Below are positions 22,719 to 34,659 of a stretch of DNA of 64,000 nucleotides, in pieces. Positions within the stretch are counted from its first letter, which is position 1, and each line of letters begins with the position of its first letter. A model generated the notes under the pieces. The model had not been told where the DNA came from and searched no databases. It saw nothing but the letters and a program-made list of their open reading frames with translations. Source of the DNA: Cryptomeria japonica (Eukaryota; Streptophyta; Pinopsida; Cupressales; Cupressaceae); contig NC_081412.1 of NCBI RefSeq assembly GCF_030272615.1, positions 480,978,872-481,042,871 on the forward strand, written 5' to 3'. The translations under genes were made by a program, and so were the position numbers.

Positions 22719-23760
22719 CACCAATATGTACAGATCCATCCACTGTCCTACCATCTACATTCTCATCAAATTTCTTCACCCATGTCTTCTACATCTTCTC
22801 CTTTGTGACATTAATGTCAATCTTGTTTTTTGGAGCAAAGGTCTTGTCATTCTTTCCTCTACAAAACCTAGCAATATGTCTTATTTTTTGCAATTATAAC
22901 AAGTAGGACCTTGTTACTAACTACTTCCATTCCTTCTAAAATTAGATCTGCACCCAACAACCTTGTGCTCATATTTTTTGCATGCATAATAATATCCATT
23001 GAAATATTGATCATTTTTACCATAGTTTGTATTCACATATACATACATAATTTGACTTTTGCATTCATTTGCCTTATATCCAAACTTATTGCAAGCATAA
23101 CATTGACCATTAAATGGGTTAGAGCTGATATGACTTCTACATTCACTAGCTCTATGTCCAAATTTATTTCATGTAAAATATTTACCATTGAAAGATGGAG
23201 ATTATATGGTTTCAGTAGGAGGAGGTTTCCTAAATTTTTTCTTGTTCCAGAGCTAAGTGAAACCATTTTCATCTTCATTTGTCTTCTTAGATTTGTCCTT
23301 GACCTTTTCCTTTTGTTTGTCATCTTTGTTGGGTGTTTAAGGACATTCATCTTTGTTAAATCCAAGTCCGCCTTTTTCTTTAGATGGTTTCTAAGAACTT
23401 AGCATCTCATTAAGCATATCATTGTTGCCTTTGAGATTCAGGTTTTTATCAATTTGGTCTTTTGCCTCTTTTAATTATTTCCTTAACATAACCACTTCTT
23501 CTTCAAGCTTGGTGCACTCTCTAGATTTATTATGTAGCTTTGTTTCAAGATCATCAATGGTCCTTTTCCCTTCATCAATTTGTCTTTTCAGACATACATG
23601 GTATTATTTTTTCTTGGACCTTTTTTGATAAGCATCTAGATTAGATAGATCAACTCTCAATTCTCCTTCAAGATCTACAACTACATCAATATACCATTCA
23701 TGTTGTTCCATGACATCCAAATCTTCAAATTCAAACATTGTGTTCAAATCTCAGATCTAC
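22719..23760 (-). pseudogene. Gag-like ORF of the LTR element (coiled coil plus zinc knuckles)
   Basis: From a probable Met near 23745 the minus strand reads MFEFEDLDVMEQHEWYIDVV, then a Lys/Glu-rich coiled coil (KRTIDDLETKLHNKSREC, about 23480-23580). Four degenerate zinc knuckles follow within about 300 nt: NKFGHRASECRS (first two Cys lost), CYACNKFGYKANEC (His to Tyr), YYACKKYEHKVVGC (first Cys lost) and CYNCKK..ILLGF (last positions decayed). The C-terminal text RGKNDKTFAPKNKIDINVTK leads into the LINE. Multi-knuckle gags occur in plant copia-type elements. Role: capsid/nucleocapsid. Stops and frameshifts make it non-functional. Confidence 0.6.
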
Positions 23761-23792
23761 CTTATTTGTTAAACTATTTCTTTAGGAACCTT

Positions 23793-23804
23793 TCTCCAAT
23801 ACCA
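23793..23804 (-). other. Primer-binding site (initiator Met-tRNA type)
   Basis: Minus-strand tggtattggaga lies 2 nt after the CA end of the LTR. It matches the common plant site tggtatcagagc at 9 of 12 positions. Confidence 0.6.
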
Positions 23805-23806
23805 AT

Positions 23807-25171
23807 TGTTGAACACTTCTAGATGTTGACAGTGGGGGGGGAACCAACATATATTAAAACTTAACCAATTTAACCATTCATTCTGATTACCACATGTACA
23901 AAAGAAAAGACCTGAAAAACAAAAGAGTAATTACACATGAAGACCAAGATTTTACGTGGAAAACCCAATGAGGGAAAAACCATGGTGATAACTATCCGAC
24001 TATATGAAGATAGGTTACAAAGTATTAGGCTCAAGGCCAAGGAAGGTCACTACTTGTAATTTTGACATGCAAGACTAAGGCACACAATTGTAGGGAAAGA
24101 TACAATGGATGTGAAAACACTAAAGTTCACTACTTTAGGGAAAGATAGAATAGATCTAAATATAACGAATAATTTTGTTGAATTATGGAGAAACACATCC
24201 TCTGAAATGTTGATTACAGTTCACTATTATTACACATCTAAAACTGAATTCATTATTGCTCAGCTACACTTTCAAACCTTTGCACTCACAAGATACACGA
24301 TGCACAACTTCACATCTCACACACACAACTTATATCATCCTCCAAATAGATTTCATCTTTATATATCATTCCCAACCAAAGAAACATCAATTAGGTCAAC
24401 CTAATTATATGTAATGTGTAGGATACAAACAACCAACCCAAAAAATATCTCCAAGGAAATATGGAAGGAAGAATGAAATGTGTGAAGGATCACACCATGT
24501 CAACTCACCTTCCTATCCATCCCAAATAAACTCTTACAACTCTGCATGCTACTACCCAAACCAAAACTACACAGGTCGGTTCCAAAAGATAGAACTAATA
24601 AAGCACACCAACCAAACTTACTCAAAACATGATGTGGACCACGAAGAGTCTTGTGGATGCACAAAATAGAATCACCCGACACCAACATAGATAAATCATT
24701 GAGACACACCACTGTTCAAAATAATCGAAGGTGGAGGAATGAAATGCATTCTTGAAAACTATCACATTGTCACTATACAAGTTGATACTTAGACCATCAC
24801 AACTTCAACTACAGATCAAATGAGAAAACAAAAAATGGGATATATCAAGAATTTGCATCCACTAACATCATATTCTAACTGCAAACAATGTGCCACAATG
24901 CGGACAATAAAACTATACCCAATTTGACAAACTATTCACCGAGACAATCACCTTTAGCCAACTTTAACTGCACACCACATAATACACCTCCAAAGTTCTC
25001 AAAAATTCATAAGACAATCGGATATGCCAACTAAAGTAACCGTACTCAATATCTACACATCTGCATGAACTCATAACCAATACTTTGGTACTACATTACT
25101 TTATAACACAATTGATCAACCTTTTGAACCAAAGTTATAATCAATGACAACACAAACTCATATTTGCAACA
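23807..25171 (-). repeat. 5' LTR of the minus-strand retrotransposon
   Basis: A 1365-bp segment with TG...CA ends: minus-strand start tgttgcaaatatgag at 25171 and end gttcaaca at 23807. The start matches the LTR remnant at 10360. Near 23960 it holds the block acgtggaaaacccaatgaggg, a motif that recurs in related form at about 47732-47765 (tgtggaaaacccaaatagg), pointing to a shared LTR family. No protein is encoded. Confidence 0.65.
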
Positions 25172-27140
<1,969 letters not shown>

Positions 27141-27215
27141 GTGTGTGTGTGTGTGTGTGTGTGTGCATACATATACATATACATTAATGAGGGAAGAGGG
27201 ACATTGAGATAAAGT

Positions 27216-27277
<62 letters not shown>

Positions 27278-27387
27278 TCAAATCCATATCATCCAAACAA
27301 CTTTGCAATTCTTTTCAAAAAACCTCTCTTGTCACCATGTTGCTCAAGTTAACTAAAGAACATCTCTCTCTCTCTATGTGTGTGTGT

Positions 27388-27420
<33 letters not shown>

Positions 27421-27428
27421 GAGAGAGA
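27141..27428. repeat. Microsatellite cluster: (GT)n, (AG)n, (CT)/(GT)/(CA)/(TA)/(GA)
   Basis: (GT)12 at 27141-27164, (AG)28 at about 27217-27273, and a compound run at 27363-27428. The flanks of the two simple runs are a direct repeat: tattcaaatc-tatatcatccaaacaa near 27051 and 27276 and ...tgtca-catggt/ttgctc... near 27110 and 27330, so the block was duplicated. Confidence 0.9.
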
Positions 27429-27682
27429 ATGTCAATTTAAACCTAATATGATTGTGTTCTTTTCAAAATTATCAGTTCCTACCAAGGCATGATACATGAT
27501 ACTATTGCATTCATTCAGTTTTATTCTTTTATTAGTTTAACCAATCCTTGCAAAGAATCATTTTTTTTTTAATAAAAGTACTATAGCCTACATTTATTTT
27601 ATATTTTACATATTTATACAAATGTTATTTTTCTCTCTTTTTATTGGTCCAAACAATGTAAAATTCAATTTGTATATTATAT
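27429..27682. repeat. Dispersed repeat R, copy 1 (cut by an LTR)
   Basis: Starts at gtcaatttaaacctaatatgattgtg and includes ttttattcttttattagtttaaccaatc and ctctctttttattggtcca. The same order of blocks occurs in the copies at 42127, 42949 and 43404. This copy stops at tatat exactly where an LTR begins; the other copies continue with ttcaattgattt. Confidence 0.7.
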
Positions 27683-28640
27683 TGTAGACACCTAAAATTG
27701 TCTTGTCATAATTAAATAAATATTTTTATTTATTTAATTATTTTATCATAAGCCTTCTATTAATTAAATAGATTTTTATTTATTTAATTCATTCATTAAT
27801 CCTCTTCTAGCCTTTCCCTATTTAAATAAATATTTTTATTTATTTAAATTATCATTTCCCTAAATTAAATAAATACTTTATTTATTTAATTGGTCCCACT
27901 TTCTCTATTTATTTAATTAATTCATTAGCTTTTTCCCTCCATGACACATGTTATTTATCTCTTAATTTTCCTCTAACTACCCCCTTCATATTTTATTATT
28001 TTTCCTACCTACCCTTTAATCTTAGCCGACCATTTATATTTCACCTCTTAATCATATCCCTTCATTTTTTAAGGTGTCTTCCATATAAGGGGATCCTCTC
28101 ATCCTTTCACAACCCTAACTAATGTAATCAATCCTACTTCACAACCACAATCCATTCTTTGTTGAGCTCTTGTGCACATATGTAGTACCCCTGCCCTAAT
28201 CAATTTCTAATCTCGGTTTAATCTTGGTTAGTTTATCTTAATATAATGTTATAATCAGATGTTTGATTTAATGCATAGCTGTTGATGTGGTTTTCGCACT
28301 AGTTGTATGCAAGTTGTTTAGTGTTTCTATTTCGTGGTATTAATATTGGGCTAACACTTTCATTAAGTTTATATATGTATGCATGTATGACTCTTGGTTG
28401 CAGGAGATTTCAGGTACAACGCCGCATGAGTGCGAGGTTCGTCTTCACCTGGATTTGCAGGTTTGAGTGTACCTCTTTATCCTTAGAGTTGGATTAGGTG
28501 GTCGTAAGACCCTAGTTGACCTTAGTCATGCTCAAGTGAGCATCGTCAGTCGTCGTCGGTATTCCCTTTTTGTTTGGGTTTGCGAGTCGTCTATCTGGTT
28601 GACTTTCTTGGTTTGCGTGCTTGGTGTGTATGGTTAAATT
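27683..28640 (+). mobile_element. LTR start (U3-R region), right boundary uncertain
   Basis: It begins tgtagacacctaaaattgtc and continues with alternating attaaata/tttatttaatt blocks. The same start and blocks recur at 63835-64000. A possible TATA (catataagg) lies near 28081, followed by a polypyrimidine/ctaacta leader. It interrupts repeat R. The right end and the internal region of the element are not identified. Confidence 0.55.
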
Positions 28641-29734
28641 GATTAATTAGTCCTTAGTATTTAATTTGATTAAATATGTGTTTGTGCATTAAAGATTAAT
28701 GGACTAAATTAATCGAGATTTCATTATGCGATTATTGTTGATATTGGATTGCCCATCTTAAATTGGGAGTAAGTTCAATTAAATGGTTGATTTTGAATAT
28801 TAAATGCATTTTGTATATGCTGTTGAAAAAGAAAGATTTAAATTTAATTGCAATAGAATTAATTTAATCTTTTGGCATTTTTGAAATAGAAAGGTTAAAT
28901 TTCAGTTGAGTGAGAAAATCAATGCTAAATGGGAAAAGCAATTCAATTTATTGATATAGTTGGAAAAGAATTATTTTTGAGAATTATTTTAAATAAAAAT
29001 TTTAATTCCAAAAAATGAAATTTTGGTCAACTCTTCCTTATAACCTAGACTTTTGGAAAATTTTTGGAAGGATGGATATTTTTGGAAAAATGTTTTGTTG
29101 GAAAAATATTTTTGGGATGAAATTTGCGGGTTTTGGAAAGAGAAGGATTTCTTGAGCTGCAGGTTGGGGCTCTTCATTAGATCCTTTCCAAGAATGCTTA
29201 TTGAGGTAGGAATTCTGGTTATCAGTTAGTTATTGTTTAAATTTAAAAAAGAAATGGGCATTGGATGTTCCTCATGCTATTTGATTTTAATTTCTCCATT
29301 GATTGCCTCAAGGTTATGAATCATTGTGGAATTAGTTGGTATTGGTTTATTGTTTGCATCGTTGCATGGAAAATGAGCTTTCTTATGCCCAAAAGAATTA
29401 TCCTTTCAGTTTTGAAAACCTCTCATATTCTGGAAATTTCTGTGTGGTTTTAAAAATAAAATAAAAAAATTAAGTTCCATATGAATACCTTCAACTTCAT
29501 GCTTTATATCAGAGATATCTGTTTGTGGTTAAATATATGGAAGTTAACAGATCTTATTTGGCAAATATGTTGTTGGTTTAAGAGAATCTGGGTTTTCTTT
29601 GGAATTGCAATGAAGAATAAATAAAAATTTAATTATTTTAGTCTCTGCAGAGACTGGCTGGAAACTGTGTTTTTTTTAACAGTGATTTTTTTTTTAAAAT
29701 TTATTAAAAAAAAATAAAATTAAATAATTGTTAG

Positions 29735-29925
29735 GGAGCTGCATATCCCATTGGGATAGCAGCGCACCCCAAGGGGTGTTGGGTGCTTCCCTTTGGGAAT
29801 AGCAGCGCTCCCTTTGGGGATGCTACGTGCTCCCTTGGGAAGCAGCGCTTCCCCTTTGGGGCTGCGTGAGCTCCCATGGGGACCACGTGGGGTCCACGTG
29901 GAAACCCCCCTCCCCTTTTTAATTT
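29735..29925. repeat. GC-rich island of short imperfect repeats with paired G-boxes
   Basis: In otherwise AT-rich sequence, units such as ccctttgggaatagcagcgct, ccctttggggatgctacgtgc and cccttgggaagcagcgctt recur five or six times. The right end has two CACGTG hexamers (29884-29889, 29895-29900), 11 bp apart, inside ggaccacgtggggtccacgtgg. No coding sense. Confidence 0.6.
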
Positions 29926-30048
29926 GTATTTTTTTTAATTTTTTGTTAAAAAAAATAAAAATAAATTAATAAATAAATAAATTTAGTAAATTAAAAGTAT
30001 TTTTCTTTAAAATAAAGTTTTCAATTAATTATTAATTATATAATCTCC

Positions 30049-32930
30049 TTGTTTATTATGTATGATGCCAAAGCACAACATGATGGTGAGAAAAATGTGT
30101 ATTTCATTACCAAGAATGGTAGGCAGTTTAGGATGGACCCTTTACCTCATCAAGGGGAAGAGAAGATTGTTACTCTACATGTCATGTTGCTTAGTGGAAA
30201 AGAGTTTTTGGAAGTCCTCAAACAAGAAGAGACCCAAGGCTATGCTTTAGTCTTACACCCAAAAGATGAGTCCAAGCAAGGGAACGATGAGAAAGGAGAG
30301 ATTCCTAGGGAAGTGCAAACCATGTTGGATAGATACAAGGGAGTTGTGGCCAAAGGCATGCCTAATAACCTACCTCCCATCAGATAAATCAGTCATCAAA
30401 TTGATTCGATACCCAGTGTGACATCACCTAATAAAGTTGCCTACAAGATGACTCCTAGTTAGAATGAGGAGATAGCCAGACAAAGATGCAAGATCTTTTG
30501 GATAAGGGGTTGATTAGAAAGAGTTTGAGCCCATGTTTTGTACCTGCTATCTTGGCACCAAATAAAGATGGAACATGGAGGATGTGCACCAATTCTAGAG
30601 CCATCAACAAGATCACAATTAGGTACTGGTTTCCTATGCCTAGGATTGAAGACCTCATGGACTATCTTGGAGGGTCATGCTACTTTTCAAAGATTGATTT
30701 GAAGTCCAATTACCATCAGATTAGAATCAGACCTAGTGATGAGTGGAAGATAGCCTTTAAAACCAATGAGGGTTTATATGAGTGGATGGTGATGCCATTT
30801 GGCCTCACAAATGCACCTAGTACTTTTATGCGCCTCATGAATGAGGTATTGGGAGAATTTATTGGAAAGTTTGTTATTGTTTATCTTGATGATATCTTGG
30901 TGTTTAGTAGGTCCAAGGAGGAGCATTTGAAGCATTTGGATTAGGTTTTGAGGAAGCTTCATGAGGAGAAATTGGTAATCAATCTAGATAAGTATGAATT
31001 CATGAAAGTTGAGTTCGTGTATCTTGGCTTTGTAGTTTCAAATGGATGTTTGAAATGGATCTTTCTAAGGTTGATGCTATTGTAAATTGGCCTACACCTA
31101 GGATAGTAGGTGATGTTAGGATTTTTCATGGATTGGCTACTTTTTATAGGAAGTTCGTCAAGGGTTTTAGTCATATTTGTGCTCCAATCCTTAACACTAT
31201 AAAAGGAGGAATCAAATGTAGGTTTGAATGGATAGATAAAGCAGCCCAAAGCTTGAGATTTTGAAGAGGAAGGTTGCAGAACTTTCCACCTTGAGACTCC
31301 CTAGTTTTGATCAAATTTTTATAGTTGAATGTGATGCAAGCAAGCAGGCAATAGGTGCAGTCTTATTCAAGAAGAACATCTAGTGGCATTCTTTTTAGAG
31401 AAGTTGAATGAGGCTAAGCAGAGGTATTCAACCTATGATTTGGAGCTTTATGCCATGGTACAAGCACTCAAGAAGTGGTGTCATTACCTTCTTCCAAAAG
31501 AGTTTATTGTTTATATTGATAACCATGCATTGAGTTTTCTAAATGGGCAAGAGAAGTTGAACCAAAGGCACATCAAGTGGGTTGAACAACTCCAACCTTA
31601 CACCTTAACTATCAAGCACAAGAAGGGTGTGACTAATAAGGTTGCAGATGCTTTGAGCAAGAGAACCCTTACTATTCAAGAAATTCAGTTGCAAAGTGTT
31701 GGTGTTGATTCTCTCAAGGCCATTTATAAGGAGGATCATGATTTCACAAATGCATATGATGTATGTACTAAGTTTGTTGACACTTTTCATGTTGATTTTT
31801 TTGATTTTATGTTGCAGGATGGGTTTCTCTTCAAGGGGTATCGGTTATGCATTCCTCAATTTTCTATGAGGGAGAAAATTATTAGAGAGAAACACAATGA
31901 CAGTCTTGGCGGTCATTTTGGTTTGGACAAAACCTTAGAGCAGGTATCCCGGTTTTATTTTTGGCCCAAGATGCAGGCAGAGGTAAGAATATTTGTGGAG
32001 CATTTTCCTATTTGTCAGAGGGCAAAAGATGTTTCAACCTATGCTGGTTTGTATCAACCTTTATCGATTCCTTCTAGGCCTTGGGAAAGCCTTAGTATGG
32101 ATTTTGTACTTGGATTGCCCAAAAATCCTAGGGGGTTTGATAGTGTATTTGTAATTGTTGATAGGTTCAACAAGATGGCTCATTTTGTTCCATGTAAATG
32201 CACAAATGATGCATCTCATATAGCAGATCTATTTTTCAAAGAAATTGTAAAGATCCATGGATTGCCTCTCAATATTGTCACTGATAGAGACTTCGGGCTT
32301 GTAGGTCATTTTTGGAGAACTCTCTAGAAGAAATTAGGTACCAATTTGTCATTTTCATCAACATACCATCCTCAGACTGGTGGACAAACTGAAGTGGTTA
32401 ATAGGTCCCTTGGCAATCTCCTTAGATGCCTTACCAAGTAGCATGGACAAAGTTGGGATTTAGTGATTGGACAAGCTGAATATGCATACAGTGATTCAGT
32501 CAATAGGAGCATAGGGAGAAGTTCATTTGAGGTTGTGTATGGCCTACATCCCAGGTGAATATTTGAACTCAAATATCTTGGAGGCATGGACAAGCGGAGT
32601 GCTCAAGGAGAAGATTTTACTATCACCATGAAGGAGGTTCATGAACAAGTTAAAGCTTCACTTCAACAAAGTGCTGATAAATATAAACTCAAAGCAAATG
32701 TTAAGAGGAGAGATGTTCAGTTCAAAGTAGGGGATTTAGTGATGGCTTATCTAAGGAAATAAAGGTTACCTAAAGGCCAACCTTCTAAACTACTCATGAA
32801 GAAGATAGGTCCCCTCCGGGTGGTTCATAAGTTTGGCAACAATGCATATGAAGTTGAACTTCTAGCAGATTTGGGATTATCTCCCATCTTTAGTGTATGT
32901 GATTTGACAGCTTTCAAAGGATCTTTGTAA
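30049..32930 (+). pseudogene. Gypsy pol: RT, RNase H, integrase
   Basis: RT (30486-30944) has [10 protein letters not shown]-like substrate-binding text, [29 protein letters not shown] and the active-site YLDDILVFS. RNase H follows (VECDASKQAIGAVLF, about 31326; TYDLELYAMVQAL, about 31430). Integrase (about 31870-32520) has H..SLGGHFG..K, then EHFPICQRAK in which the first zinc Cys is lost, the catalytic MDFVLGLP and IVTDRD Asp residues, and [11 protein letters not shown] with the Glu. The tail (about 32530-32930) has KVGDLVMAYLRK and the GPLRVVHKFGNNAYEV segment. Breaks include stops at 30385, 30942, 32326 and 32542. Confidence 0.85.
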
Positions 32931-33003
32931 GATGTAGCACCTAATTCATCTCTTGAGGAAGAGGATGTAGAGTGGATAAAGGATCTACCGCCTAGCAAGC
33001 CAC

Positions 33004-33150
33004 TGGAATTGGAGTGTATTCTTGACTCCAAGGTGATCAAACAAACAAGGAAACATGTTTACAAAGACTCACTGGTCAAATGGAAGGGGCTTCTTGAATT
33101 TGAAGCTACTTGGATGAGTGAAAGTGATATTCTCAATCATGGCACTACAA
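33004..33150 (+). pseudogene. Chromodomain at the gypsy integrase C-terminus
   Basis: ECILDSKVIKQTRK..VYKDSLVKWKGLLEFEATWMSESDI is a chromodomain core: LVKWKG and the ATW motif with acidic residues. It is in the same element, about 75 nt after the integrase tail. Known role: directs integration to modified heterochromatin. Confidence 0.8.
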
Positions 33151-33200
33151 TCAACTGGTTGGCAACTCAAGGGACTTGCGTTTTCATGTCTAGGGGAGTA

Positions 33201-34640
33201 TGGTGCAGGAGCACCGGGACATGTAATAAGCCCCAAGACTCCAAGGTGTGTCAACTTTGTCAAAGGCCTTGTATGGGAATTATATAGGTATTTTTGTTGT
33301 TTAGGGTTCTAAAATGTGTAGTATGTTCATTCTTGACCTTTGGTGTGAAGGCAAGATCAATTTGTAAAAAGTTGTCAAAAGTTGCAAAAGTTGCAATTGT
33401 TGTCAAGCAACTTTTTGCAACAATTTCAAATGTGGTTACTCCAATGGTTGGTTGGTTTCTTGTATGTGTTGAGGAAGTTGGAGGAGTTCCTTGGCATGAT
33501 ATAAGCTTGGAGGAATGATGCCTTCTAGTTAGAGAAGTTGGAGAAGTAAATTTTGAATTAAATCTTTGTCTTCAAACAAAACGATTATTGAGTTTTTTAT
33601 GCATTTTCCTTGAATTCCAGTTCTTGCATGATTCCTAACGATTGGTGGGAATGAATTGAGAATTTGAAAAGTTGTAGCAGAGGTTTACCAATCATCTAGA
33701 GTTGATTTGAGGCCTTGAAACATTCGGTCTTGAAAGAAAGAGAATTTTCAATCCCACTGATTTGGTAAAACCCTCAAACCAAGGGTTTGAATGCTAATAG
33801 TGAAACAAATCAACATCTCTCCATGGGATCAATTTGAAACCTAGGATTATGTTTATTTGGCATGTCTATTAATTGTTCCTAGTGGTTGTGAAGATAGGAT
33901 GTATAATTTGACTATCCTAAGATGAGGCCCTAGGCTTGACATCGGTCATGTGGCAAGCCTGAGCAGTAGAAAAGGGAGATAGAAAACCTGAACAACAGAT
34001 TGGTGGATGGTCAAACTAGGCATGTGAAGGACCCTTGGGTAGGTGCAAACCCCTGGAAAGTGTCATTCTTGCATCCCTTATTGACTGCTGAATCTTTTGA
34101 GAGCTTAAACCTCAATATTGGCTAGAAGAGGCAAAATAGGGTCAGTAGGGTTTAACCATCCATACTCAAAACCCAGATGCAAAAGTTTAGAATATTGTAG
34201 AAGACTCAAAAGGGTATCCAAATATATAATTAATTTAGGGGGTTGTTCAGGTATATTGTGAGACAAATCAAGAAAAGTCTGATTGGAGGGCTAATTGCTT
34301 GTAGCTCTATTTCCTAGGTCTAATAAGGGAAACGACACAAGAGGCTAATAAACACCCATGTGAGGGGTCAGAATCTATGAAAATTCCATATAAAACATGT
34401 TTGAACATTCACATAGGTCAAACTCCACCTTATGAGTAAAGATCCTATTGCTAGGGGTGTGGGGTTGTTAGGTGACTTTAGTTGAAGGGTTGGAACCTAA
34501 GGGGTAGGAGACTCCTTGTCAATTGTGAGTTCTCCTGAGTGGAGAGATCCTTGGGAAGGATCTAGGGAAGACTCTAATAACCTTGGGGAGGTTAAGGATA
34601 TTGTTCCATTGGGTGACACCTAGTGGAGACCCTTATTGAG
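33201..34640 (+). repeat. 3' LTR-like region of the first gypsy element
   Basis: It starts tggtgcaggagcacc right after the polypurine tract and has a TATA-like ttatataggt near 33278. No ORF with known motifs. The right boundary is unknown; gypsy RT text of the next element starts near 34680. No matching 5' LTR is in the window. Confidence 0.45.
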
Positions 34641-34659
34641 CAAAAACCAAAGAAAGTGA

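Larger units (their letters stand above)
10301..25171 (-). mobile_element. Large LTR retrotransposon (copia-type primer site) with orphan second ORF, interrupted by a LINE
   Basis: Read on the minus strand the order is: LTR (25171-23807), primer-binding site like iMet-tRNA, gag-like ORF with zinc knuckles (about 23750-22719), continued after a nested LINE and ending at a stop near 16390, a long decayed ORF2 (16010 to about 10600), polypurine tract aaagggggagat (10361-10372), then a truncated second LTR starting at 10360. Both LTR starts read tgttgcaaatatga(g/c)tttgtgttgtcattgat. No protease, integrase or RT motif was seen, so it is probably non-autonomous (LARD-like). A foreign-looking block occupies about 13384-15440. 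Gypsy gag sequence abuts the truncated LTR. Confidence 0.7.
30046..33200 (+). mobile_element. Ty3/gypsy chromovirus, 5'-truncated
   Basis: Plus-strand pol from the protease-RT linker to a C-terminal chromodomain, followed by a polypurine tract (ctaggggag) and an LTR start at 33201. The gag and protease are missing: recognisable text starts abruptly at about 30046 after AT-rich sequence. Many stops and frameshifts make it inactive. Confidence 0.85.

Noticed and set aside
22911-23402. 163-codon plus ORF, very hydrophobic
   Set aside because: It is antisense to the zinc-knuckle gag-like ORF; the real coding sense is on the minus strand.
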